Assembly (NCBI GenBank): GCA_023667385.1
Contig: JAMPAE010000016.1
Location: 1-16,176 of the forward strand
Source of the DNA: Ruminococcus sp.
Lineage (GTDB): Bacteria > Bacillota > Clostridia > Oscillospirales > Acutalibacteraceae
Length of the DNA: 16,176 nucleotides
Direction of reading: 5' to 3'
This document shows positions 1-5,612 of the stretch, piece by piece (within the stretch, counting starts at the first letter, position 1; every line of letters begins with the position of its first letter). The notes under the pieces were generated by a model. That model saw nothing but the letters and a program-made list of their open reading frames with translations. It had not been told where the DNA came from and ran no database searches. A program made the translations under genes and the position numbers.

Positions 1-1
1 C

Positions 2-292
2 AAATGGTTTGTTCCGGCTCATGTAACGCCGAGTGAGAGCATCAGTGAGGTTGCACAATTCAACATTCAGCGCCTGACTGAAATCAAAGATTACATTTTC
101 AGCATCTGCAACGGAAAAAGCGTTGAGGAAATCATCGTGCAGGCAGACAAAGATATGCAGCTTGGGCTGAACCTTGATAAATATGCCAAAGTCACCATCT
201 CCGTTAAAGGCTATCTGAATGCACTGCTGGAAGATCACAAAATCACAACGGTAATTCAGAATAGCAAAATGGTTTATGTTAAAGTTAACTGA
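2..292 (+). CDS. C-terminal part of a probable MBL-fold metallohydrolase (5' end outside window)
   Basis: An open frame runs in from the left edge and stops with TGA at 290-292, giving 96 residues. It begins KWFVPAHVTP and continues with an acidic and hydrophobic helical stretch containing VAQFNIQRLTEIKDYIF, then a region resembling a small winged-helix or dimerisation tail. The opening PAH segment resembles the last metal-ligand histidine of metallo-beta-lactamase-fold hydrolases, and clostridial members of that group have a similar C-terminal extension after it. The catalytic HxHxDH region would lie upstream and is not visible, so substrate and activity cannot be judged. The gene converges on ddl and shares the terminator at 377-413. 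The coding frame is well supported; the family assignment is a recollection of family style and moderately sure. Confidence 0.6.
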   Translation, partial: KWFVPAHVTPSESISEVAQFNIQRLTEIKDYIFSICNGKSVEEIIVQADKDMQLGLNLDKYAKVTISVKGYLNALLEDHKITTVIQNSKMVYVKVN

Positions 293-376
293 TATGCCGC
301 AAATCACATCAGTTTTCCCTGCGGCATCAAACAAAAAAACGCAAACATTCCAATTCACAATCTTGCCTATTAATTC

Positions 377-413
377 AAAAAGAGCCTGTCAAATGAACAG
401 GCTCTTTATTTTT
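377..413. terminator. Bidirectional intrinsic terminator between the MBL-type gene and ddl
   Basis: AGAGCCTGT (381-389) and ACAGGCTCT (397-405) form a perfect 9-bp stem with a 7-nt loop. It is extended by A-T pairs and flanked by an A-run on the left and a T-rich run (405-413) on the right, so it can terminate both the plus-strand gene and the minus-strand ddl. It overlaps the ddl stop codon region. Confidence 0.9.
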
Positions 414-1659
414 ACATTTTACTTCCCTTTGCGCCTTTTGCTCCGCCGCCGATTTTTGCACCCTGAAGCACGTTTGAATCAAATGCATAGGTGATGTTTT
501 CACCCTCACGCTCACGCTTGAGCGAAAGTGAAATCATTTTGTCAAGCAGTTCACTGTATGGTACGCCGACAGGCTCCCAAAGATAGAATGAAAGCGAGCC
601 GGGAATTGTGTTGATTTCGTTAAGCCAAATTTCGCCGCTTTTTGAATCCATCATGAAGTCAAGCCTTGAAACACCGTTGCAGCCCAGGCACTTGAATGCC
701 TTGACTGCCATTTGTTGAACCAAAGCCTTTTGCTCGGCGGTAATGTCGGCCGGAATCTTTCTTTTGAGCGTTGCCATGCCCTGACTGCCTGATTTTTCGC
801 CGCCTTTGCTGCCGCCCTTAACTCCGCCTTTTGCACCTTTGGCAGAGCCGTCACCAATGTATTTATCCTTGAAATCGAGGATTTCCCCGTTTCCGATTGG
901 TTCTTCACATTCAGAGGCTTTCGCACTTTCATAATCGCCGAGAACTGAGCAGTTGATTTCTTTAAGGTTCTGCACAGCTTTTTCAACAAGCACCTTACCT
1001 GCATAGCTGAAAGCAGTGTCAAGCGAATCAAGCAGCTTTTCTCTGCTGTCTGCCTTTGAAATGCCGATTGATGAGCCAAGGTTAACAGGCTTCACAATGA
1101 CAGGATAGCCGATTTCAGCTTCAATTTCAGTTGCAACCTTTTCATTGTCGGCATCATAGTCCTTGTTTGTATAGCATTTGCAGTCAAGAACAGGTATGCC
1201 GTTATCCTTGAGCACGGTTTTCATCACGTATTTATCCATGCCGACAGCAGACGAAACAACGTCACAGCCAACATAAGGAATGTTAAGCATTTTGAGATAC
1301 CCCTGGAGAGTGCCGTCCTCAACGTTTGTTCCGTGAACCACAGGAAACGCAACATCAATATAGTCAACAACATTATTGCCGAATTTTTTGAATGGGTATC
1401 TGATGAGCTTAACCTTATTTTCATCATTAACAAGCAACACACGCTGACTGCGGTTGAGCAGCGATTTGATGCCGGCGCTGTAAGCTTCGATGTTGCCGAT
1501 GTCCTCGCCAACATAAAACTCATTGCCCTTGGTTATGTAAATCGGTATAACGTCATATTTTTCTTTATTAAGATAGCCGATTGCCTGAATTGCCGAAATG
1601 ATTGAAATTTCATGCTCAACGCTTTTGCCGCCGAACATAACTCCGACCTTGATTTTCAT
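412..1659 (-). CDS. ddl: D-alanine--D-alanine ligase, with a Gly/Lys-rich insertion
   Basis: Cytoplasmic ATP-grasp ligase that joins two D-alanines with ATP, supplying the dipeptide added by MurF. The start used is the ATG at 1657-1659 (MKIKVGVMFGG), preceded by AAGGA about ten bases upstream; a longer in-frame ORF exists but has no ribosome-binding site. The product has 415 residues against roughly 300-370 for typical Ddl. Visible hallmarks: SVEHEIS near residue 15 (conserved D-Ala-binding Glu), HGTNVEDGTLQG, a GMDK motif, PVIVKPVNLGSS for ATP binding, and NEINTIPGSLSFYLWE carrying the Mg ligands, in the form usual for Gram-positives. Odd points: residues 269-294, between the KY of the active-site loop and GMATLKRKIPA, are almost all Gly, Lys, Ser and Ala, and the last 16 residues repeat the same composition. 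It lies 86 nt after the murF-type gene and is probably co-transcribed with it. Confidence 0.95.
   Translation of the reverse strand: MKIKVGVMFGGKSVEHEISIISAIQAIGYLNKEKYDVIPIYITKGNEFYVGEDIGNIEAYSAGIKSLLNRSQRVLLVNDENKVKLIRYPFKKFGNNVVDYIDVAFPVVHGTNVEDGTLQGYLKMLNIPYVGCDVVSSAVGMDKYVMKTVLKDNGIPVLDCKCYTNKDYDADNEKVATEIEAEIGYPVIVKPVNLGSSIGISKADSREKLLDSLDTAFSYAGKVLVEKAVQNLKEINCSVLGDYESAKASECEEPIGNGEILDFKDKYIGDGSAKGAKGGVKGGSKGGEKSGSQGMATLKRKIPADITAEQKALVQQMAVKAFKCLGCNGVSRLDFMMDSKSGEIWLNEINTIPGSLSFYLWEPVGVPYSELLDKMISLSLKREREGENITYAFDSNVLQGAKIGGGAKGAKGSKM
778..855 (-). repeat. Gly/Lys low-complexity repeat inside ddl
   Basis: These 78 bases encode 26 residues built from imperfect GxxKG units (GSAKGAKGG, VKGG, SKGG, EKSGSQ). 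The 10-mer GCAAAAGGCG (minus strand) occurs here and again, in the same reading frame encoding Ala-Lys-Gly, in the C-terminal tail of the same gene at 432-441. This suggests local repeat expansion and duplication within one gene. No frameshift results. Confidence 0.75.
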
Positions 1660-1683
1660 GATTAATCTATCCTTTCTTGTCAA

Positions 1684-1744
1684 GGAAGTTCTGATTAATC
1701 CAAAGTTTGCCAATTGCACCTTAAAACTTTAGATTAGAACTTCC
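1684..1744 (-). promoter_or_regulatory. Long bulged hairpin in the murF-ddl intercistronic gap
   Basis: In the minus-strand transcript GGAAGTTCT (1736-1744) pairs perfectly with AGAACTTCC (1684-1692). Inside it AATCTAAAGTTT (1724-1735) pairs with AAACTTTGGATT (1697-1708) with a single wobble. This gives 21 bp in all, a 4-nt bulge (1693-1696) and a 15-nt loop (1709-1723). It begins one base past the murF stop codon and ends before the ddl SD at about 1670-1674. No T-run follows, so it is not a standard terminator; a role in RNA processing, stability or translation control is inference. Confidence 0.7.
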
Positions 1745-1745
1745 A

Positions 1746-3317
1746 TTAATAGTTATCCGGAAGGTCATTTTCAAGCAAAATGATTTTCTTCCTGCCTGCA
1801 CTGTGAAGCGCATAAACGTGAGCCAGCGCTTCATTGATTGTGTTTGCAACAAAGATTTTGTTTTCGTCATATTTTTCATCGAGCAAGCCTGCCTTAATCG
1901 GTACTGCCTGTTTCTGACCAACAAGCACAACATAGTCACAGACGCTTGCCGCATTTCTGCCAAATTCACGGTTAAGCTCATCCTGCTTTTCACCAAGCTC
2001 AACCATTCCCGGCGTTACGAGGATTTTGTAGCCATCAAACAGCGACAGTGCTTCAAGGGCTGCTTTTGTTCCGCTTGGGTTTGAGTTATAGGCATCGTCG
2101 ATGATCGTGACGCCGTTTTTCTCTGAAAGCTCAAGCCTGTGAGGTACTCCCTCAAGCTTTCTGACCTGACCTTTAAGCTCTGCAAGAGAAATGCCGAGTT
2201 GATGGCTGACAGCAATTGCGCCAACAATGTTGAGCACATTGTGCCTGCCGATGAGCCTTGTTGTATATTTTTCAGTTTCGCCGTTCGGCGCTTTCACGCT
2301 GAAGGTTGTTCCCCTGTCAGATACGGCAACATCAAACGCAGTGTAATCTGCGTCTCCGCCGATGCTGTAAGTAAACGCCGGGCGGTTTGTGCCGTGATCT
2401 TTGATGTTTTCATCGTCACCGTTGAGGAACAGCATTCCGCCGTCAGGCAACGAATCTGCAAGCTCAAATTTTGTGTTTTTAACAGCATCAAGCGTTTTGA
2501 ATGATTCAAGGTGCTGAGGTCCGATTGATGTGATGATTCCGTGCTGCGGATGAACAATGTCACAAAGCTCCTTGATGTCACCAACCCACTTTGCGCCCAT
2601 TTCGCAAATGAAAATTTCATCAGTTGCTTTGAGTGAGCCTCGGATCGTTTTAACAACGCCCATCGGCGTGTTATAGCTTTCAGGTGTCATCAGCACGTTA
2701 TATTTTGCACGGAGCAAGGTATTCAGATAATATTTAACACTGGTTTTGCCGTAGCTTCCCGTTACGCCGATGATTGTCAAATCCGGACACTGAGCAAGGA
2801 TGCGCTTTGCATCATTGGTATAGCCACGGTTAATTGAAAGCTCGATCGGCTTGTTGATTAAGTTTGCAAGCAGTACCATTGCAGGCGAAGCTAAATATAA
2901 ACAAGCATAAACTGTCAGAATGATGCTCTGCCTGTTATCACGGAAGCACAGGAGATTTGACACAAGCGCCGCCGCAAAAACAATGATGGTTGTTGTGACA
3001 AGCATACGCTTGACCCTTGCGGTATAAACCAATGGCTTCTTTGCTTTTTTCGGCTTTTCAACAAGGCAGCCGATTGCAAAAAGAACAATGAACAGCACCG
3101 CTTTGATTTCAACTCTCATTGAAAGCAAGGCAACAATGAGCATCAGCACTGCAAGCATCATGTGAGAAAGATATTTTGAAAAGTTCTCTTTCATCCATTT
3201 TGTGTGGGTATCAAAGCGATATGAATTAAGCTGAAAAAAGTGCATCGAATCAATTATCGAAAGCGCAAAGCAGGCAGCAAAAGCAACCGTTGCGCAAATA
3301 AATAAACCGTTAAGCAT
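1746..3317 (-). CDS. murF: MurF-type Mur ligase with an N-terminal membrane domain
   Basis: Mur ligase, probably adding D-Ala-D-Ala to UDP-MurNAc-tripeptide. The 523-residue product splits in two. Residues 1-155 hold about five hydrophobic segments (near 1-22, 52-67, 70-87, 105-124 and 131-155) with basic connectors, a multi-pass membrane domain in place of the soluble UDP-binding domain of canonical MurF. From about residue 180 the usual Mur ATPase and C-terminal domains follow: P-loop GVTGSYGKTS at 184-193, a TPESYNTPMG segment, an EMGA motif, the HRLE region, and the MurF-like IDDAYNSNPSG. GGAG sits seven to nine bases before the ATG. It starts 20 nt after the hydrolase stop and is followed by ddl, which makes the presumed substrate; that pairing supports MurF over other Mur ligases. 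The catalytic family is secure; exact acceptor specificity is inferred. Confidence 0.85.
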   Translation of the reverse strand: MLNGLFICATVAFAACFALSIIDSMHFFQLNSYRFDTHTKWMKENFSKYLSHMMLAVLMLIVALLSMRVEIKAVLFIVLFAIGCLVEKPKKAKKPLVYTARVKRMLVTTTIIVFAAALVSNLLCFRDNRQSIILTVYACLYLASPAMVLLANLINKPIELSINRGYTNDAKRILAQCPDLTIIGVTGSYGKTSVKYYLNTLLRAKYNVLMTPESYNTPMGVVKTIRGSLKATDEIFICEMGAKWVGDIKELCDIVHPQHGIITSIGPQHLESFKTLDAVKNTKFELADSLPDGGMLFLNGDDENIKDHGTNRPAFTYSIGGDADYTAFDVAVSDRGTTFSVKAPNGETEKYTTRLIGRHNVLNIVGAIAVSHQLGISLAELKGQVRKLEGVPHRLELSEKNGVTIIDDAYNSNPSGTKAALEALSLFDGYKILVTPGMVELGEKQDELNREFGRNAASVCDYVVLVGQKQAVPIKAGLLDEKYDENKIFVANTINEALAHVYALHSAGRKKIILLENDLPDNY

Positions 3318-3337
3318 GATTCTTTCTCCGTTTCAAA

Positions 3338-4108
3338 TTAATATGGAATGTTCATGAATGAGGCCAAAACACGGCTGAACAACACCTGCTGCTCAAGGAA
3401 TGAATAATGACCTGCGTTATCGAAAACAACAAGTGCTGCTTCGGGCATCAGTTTTTCCATGAGCTGACCGTCAGAAAGTGGAGTTGCATCATCGTTTTTG
3501 CCCCAAATGAGCAGCGTCGGGCATTTCACATTCGGCATGAGATCGCACAAATCCTCGTTGACAACCTTGACCAGCGTCTGCCGCATGATTGGTGAAGCTG
3601 CGTTATAATCGGCTGAGCCGTTCCTGCGTCTGAGATTTTCAAGCGCATCCGGGAACATTTTCTGCACCGCCGCCGAAGCAAAAATCTTTTTCGTCATTTT
3701 ATATGTGGTCTGCTTGATTTTCTGCGAGGTTGTTTTTTCCGGCTTTACCCCTGCGCTGTCAACCAAAATGACTTTTTCAACCTCAAACGGCAAATCACGT
3801 GAGCAAAGCTTGATGATTACCCTGCCGCCGAATGAATGGCCGAGAAGTGTGATTTTGTCAAACTGATAGCCTTTCAAAAATTCAAGCACAAAGTCAACAT
3901 ATCTGTCAACATCCCACGGCTCACTCGGTTCATCGCTTTCACCGAAGCCGGGCATATCCATTGCAATCACCTTGTAATTTTGCTTCAGCAGATTGATCGC
4001 AGCCTGAAAAAGTGTGATATTTGAGCCCCAACCGTGAAGCAGAAGCACAAGCTCGCCTTCACCTTCGCAGATGTAATTTATATTAAGTCCATCAATATTA
4101 ATATTCAA
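3338..4108 (-). CDS. Alpha/beta-fold hydrolase, TTG start
   Basis: Serine hydrolase of the alpha/beta fold; substrate unknown. Visible elements from the proposed start: strand and oxyanion motif LLLHGWGSN (around residues 23-30), DMPGFGESD, the nucleophile elbow GHSFGG with Ser92, an alpha-helical cap (about 120-185), the acid in WGKNDDATP (Asp206 or Asp207) and the base in NAGHYS (His234). At 256 residues it has normal family length. The start is placed at TTG 4106-4108 because a near-perfect AAAGGAGG lies seven bases before it. The longer in-frame ATG at 4156 has no ribosome-binding site and would translate that SD as Lys-Gly-Gly. It heads the group with the Mur ligase 20 nt downstream, so a housekeeping role linked to envelope synthesis is possible but unproven. 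No signal peptide or membrane segment is seen. Confidence 0.88.
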   Translation of the reverse strand: MNINIDGLNINYICEGEGELVLLLHGWGSNITLFQAAINLLKQNYKVIAMDMPGFGESDEPSEPWDVDRYVDFVLEFLKGYQFDKITLLGHSFGGRVIIKLCSRDLPFEVEKVILVDSAGVKPEKTTSQKIKQTTYKMTKKIFASAAVQKMFPDALENLRRRNGSADYNAASPIMRQTLVKVVNEDLCDLMPNVKCPTLLIWGKNDDATPLSDGQLMEKLMPEAALVVFDNAGHYSFLEQQVLFSRVLASFMNIPY

Positions 4109-4170
4109 ATTTTTGCCTCCTTTTGAGCACAAAATCCGATAATAATTATTATTCATTTATAGATTTGATT

Positions 4171-4179
4171 ATTATACCA
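4171..4179 (-). promoter_or_regulatory. Extended -10 promoter for hydrolase-murF-ddl
   Basis: The minus strand reads TGGTATAAT, a perfect -10 with the upstream TG of extended -10 promoters. No good -35 lies 16-18 nt upstream, which extended -10 promoters can tolerate. A start near 4164 would leave a leader of about 56 nt before the TTG codon. Assigned from sequence only. Confidence 0.6.
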
Positions 4180-4239
4180 TAAAATTGAAATCATTTCCAT
4201 AAAAAGCTAACATAAATTGAATTTTTTTGATTTTTGCCG

Positions 4240-4269
4240 TTAAAAGTCTTTCTTATGTCCAATGATAAT
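4240..4269 (+). promoter_or_regulatory. Probable promoter of the rubrerythrin gene
   Basis: TTAAAA (4240-4245) and GATAAT (4264-4269) are separated by 18 nt and would start transcription near 4276, about 25 nt before the ATG. A 12-bp AT palindrome, TATTAATTAATA (4269-4280), covers the start region; it could bind a regulator but such palindromes are frequent in AT-rich spacers. No convincing PerR box was found. Confidence 0.45.
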
Positions 4270-4301
4270 ATTAATTAATAAAATAATCAGGAGGTACCAG
4301 C

Positions 4302-4838
4302 ATGGAACTTAAAGGGTCAAAAACAGAAGCAAACCTCATGGCAGCTTTTGCCGGTGAAAGTCAGGCACGCAACAAATATACCTATTACGCAAGCAAAGCG
4401 AGAGAGGACGGCTATGTTCAGATTGCAGAAATTTTTGAGGAAACTGCAAACAACGAAAAAGAACACGCAAAAATTTGGTGGCGTATCCTTTCCGGCGGCG
4501 CAAAGAAAACTGAGGAAAACCTTGACGACGCTGCCGCAGGTGAGAACTACGAGTGGACGGATATGTACAAAATCTTTGCCAAAGATGCCCGTGAAGAGGG
4601 CTTTGACAACATTGCCGTTTTGTTTGAAAAGGTTGCTGACATTGAAAAAGAGCACGAGGAACGGTTTCGCAAGCTGGCTCAAAACATCAAAGATGGCTGC
4701 GTCTTTTCAAAGGACGGCGATGCAATTTGGATTTGTGCAAACTGCGGCCACATTCACATTGGCAAGGCTGCGCCGGAAATATGCCCGGTCTGCGCTCACC
4801 CAAAGGCGTATTTCAAAATCAAGGCAGAAAATTACTGA
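4302..4838 (+). CDS. rbr: Rubrerythrin
   Basis: Cytoplasmic non-haem iron peroxidase that reduces hydrogen peroxide in anaerobes, with electrons from rubredoxin or an NADH-dependent partner. The 178 residues form the standard two-domain protein. A ferritin-like four-helix domain (about 1-135) carries probable diiron ligands in FAGESQARNKY (Glu19), NEKEH (Glu52, His55) and DIEKEH (Glu115, His118). A C-terminal rubredoxin-like domain holds CANCG (Cys145, Cys148) and CPVC (Cys161, Cys164) for one mononuclear iron. AGGAGG lies a few bases before the ATG. It is the only complete plus-strand gene here, transcribed divergently from the hydrolase group and closed by its own terminator, so it is probably monocistronic. 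Its presence points to an anaerobic lifestyle. Confidence 0.97.
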   Translation: MELKGSKTEANLMAAFAGESQARNKYTYYASKAREDGYVQIAEIFEETANNEKEHAKIWWRILSGGAKKTEENLDDAAAGENYEWTDMYKIFAKDAREEGFDNIAVLFEKVADIEKEHEERFRKLAQNIKDGCVFSKDGDAIWICANCGHIHIGKAAPEICPVCAHPKAYFKIKAENY

Positions 4839-4880
4839 TTTTTTTAGTATTGCACTTAAAGTTTTCTAAATCAATAAATA

Positions 4881-4915
4881 AGCTCCCACAGAAATGTGGG
4901 AGCTTTGACTTTTTA
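4881..4915. terminator. Terminator of rubrerythrin, probably shared with the convergent small ORF
   Basis: AGCTCCCACA (4881-4890), loop GAAA and TGTGGGAGCT (4895-4904) form a perfect 10-bp stem capped by a GNRA-type tetraloop and followed on the plus strand by TTGACTTTTT. The minus-strand ORF ends at 4916 directly beside it, and the minus-strand side (TTATTTATT) is also T-rich. Confidence 0.9.
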
Positions 4916-5266
4916 TCATCTGTTAAAAATTTTATCCACTATCACCGAATTATCACTTTTACTTTTTGAAGTAAAACTAATAATGAGCTTTCCATTAACA
5001 AACGTCCGTATTCTTAATTTGCTGAAAAAGCCGTTCTTGTAAAGTATGAAAATTTTCATCGCATTGTTTTTATAGTATAATTCAATCTCATATCCTTTAA
5101 GCTGTGGGATGAAACGTATATCTCTTATGTTGTTTTTAACTGCAAAACTTTTTATTTTTCTGATGAAATCCAAGCATAGAATCTGCATTTCAAATTCATT
5201 CTTTGTAATCGGAAGAAACTTTTTGTTTGCTGAAAAAGTTTCTTCATCAGATGATGCAAATTTCAT
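4916..5266 (-). CDS. Hypothetical protein, 116 residues, AT-rich
   Basis: I do not recognise this protein. The start chosen (ATG 5264-5266) follows GAAGGAG with an eight-base spacer; an in-frame ATG at 5296 has a weaker AAGG and cannot be excluded. The product opens with a polar, acidic segment (MKFASSDEET), then a probable helix with aliphatic and basic residues (IRKIKSFAVKNN), then alternating hydrophobic and charged stretches suggestive of beta strands (RFIPQLKGYEIELYYKN, AMKIFILYKNG). No signal peptide, membrane helix or Cys pair is visible. Codons are far more A/T-ended than in the ribosomal genes. It lies downstream of the 21-codon gene and its terminator and is convergent with rubrerythrin. 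No clear promoter was found. That it is a real gene rests on the SD and the shared 3' terminator. Confidence 0.55.
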   Translation of the reverse strand: MKFASSDEETFSANKKFLPITKNEFEMQILCLDFIRKIKSFAVKNNIRDIRFIPQLKGYEIELYYKNNAMKIFILYKNGFFSKLRIRTFVNGKLIISFTSKSKSDNSVIVDKIFNR

Positions 5267-5335
5267 TTCTCTTTCTCCTTCATCTGTTTTCTGCATGACA
5301 TGGCCTTTATCACTGCACCCGACTGATTAAATATG

Positions 5336-5362
5336 AAAAAAGCGGCCACACCATGCAGCCGC
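5336..5362 (-). terminator. Terminator of the 21-codon small gene
   Basis: On the minus strand GCGGCTGC (5355-5362) pairs with GTGGCCGC (5342-5349), two of the eight pairs being G-T wobbles, around a 5-nt loop, followed by six T (5336-5341). The hairpin begins ten bases after the small ORF stop codon. The opposite strand has no T-run, so it is specific to the minus strand. Confidence 0.85.
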
Positions 5363-5372
5363 CTGAAATCAA

Positions 5373-5438
5373 TTAGAAAATGATTTTTCTGATAATTCTC
5401 AAAATCGTTCTGTTAAGACGATAGATGAATCTCAACAT
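5373..5438 (-). CDS. Small ORF: 21-residue cationic amphipathic peptide
   Basis: A 22-codon frame (21 residues plus TAA) starts at ATG 5436-5438 behind GGAGGG with a seven-base spacer. The peptide opens MLRFIYRLNR and is otherwise built from Ile, Leu, Phe and basic residues. Its basic residues are Arg3, Arg7, Arg10, Arg14, Arg17 and Lys18, with no acidic residue, so net charge is about +6. The Arg spacing of 4-3-4-3 puts all five on one face of an alpha helix with Ile, Leu and Phe elsewhere, the pattern of a membrane-binding amphipathic helix. The unit has its own promoter (5498-5526) and terminator (5336-5362), which argues against a chance ORF. Possible roles are a membrane-associated small protein, a type I toxin-like peptide, or an incidental frame in a small RNA; nothing in the sequence decides. 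No family was recognised. Confidence 0.65.
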   Translation of the reverse strand: MLRFIYRLNRTILRIIRKIIF

Positions 5439-5460
5439 CGCTATTCCCTCCATAAATTAA

Positions 5461-5470
5461 TCGCCGGCGA
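5461..5470. promoter_or_regulatory. GC-rich 10-bp palindrome in the leader of the small gene
   Basis: TCGCCGGCGA is a perfect 10-bp palindrome in otherwise AT-rich DNA, between the predicted transcription start (about 5491) and the SD (about 5446-5451) of the 21-codon gene. It could be an operator half-site pair or an RNA dimerisation element; function is unknown. Confidence 0.4.
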
Positions 5471-5497
5471 GAAAAATTATTCCCCGTTTGCATTTCC

Positions 5498-5526
5498 ATT
5501 TTATAACATAATCAACAAATCGTCAA
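5498..5526 (-). promoter_or_regulatory. Sigma-A-type promoter of the 21-codon small gene
   Basis: On the minus strand TTGACG (5521-5526) and TAAAAT (5498-5503) are separated by exactly 17 nt, each differing from consensus at one position. It lies about 35 nt beyond the T-run of the rplQ terminator, so the small gene has a start independent of the ribosomal operon. Predicted start near 5491, leader about 52 nt. Confidence 0.75.
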
Positions 5527-5561
5527 GTAAATGTCATAAAAAAATTCAATTTTTCATCGAC

Positions 5562-5591
5562 AAAAAAAACAGGGACGATTACTCGCCCCTG
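5562..5591 (-). terminator. Terminator of the spc-alpha operon
   Basis: On the minus strand CAGGGGCG (5584-5591) pairs with CGTCCCTG (5570-5577), with one G-T wobble, around a 6-nt loop, followed by eight T (5562-5569). It lies about 20 nt past the rplQ stop and closes the operon. Confidence 0.95.
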
Positions 5592-5612
5592 AAATTTTTT
5601 GTTTGTGTATTA

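Noticed and set aside
294..327. Inverted repeat ATGCCGCA/TGCGGCAT just after the stop of the MBL-type gene, as a terminator.
   Set aside because: The loop is 18 nt and no T-run follows on the plus strand; the hairpin at 377-413 is a far better terminator.
651..1079. A 142-codon minus-strand ORF inside ddl.
   Set aside because: It is an out-of-frame shadow of the well-supported ddl gene, Ser/Arg/Lys-rich, with no own ribosome-binding site.
1678..1683. A consensus TTGACA on the minus strand just upstream of ddl, as a possible -35 element.
   Set aside because: No -10-like hexamer is found 16-18 nt downstream; that position overlaps the ddl start codon.
2139..2504. A 121-codon plus-strand ORF antisense to the Mur ligase.
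   Set aside because: Composition is that of an antisense shadow and the Mur ligase frame with its motifs fully explains the region.
4269..4280. AT palindrome TATTAATTAATA as a PerR or other peroxide-regulator operator of rubrerythrin.
   Set aside because: It does not match the PerR box pattern and AT palindromes of this size are expected by chance in such a spacer; noted only in the promoter entry.
4348..4869. A 173-codon plus-strand ORF overlapping rubrerythrin.
   Set aside because: The rubrerythrin frame has all metal-ligand motifs and the SD; the other frame is a shifted reading of the same bases.
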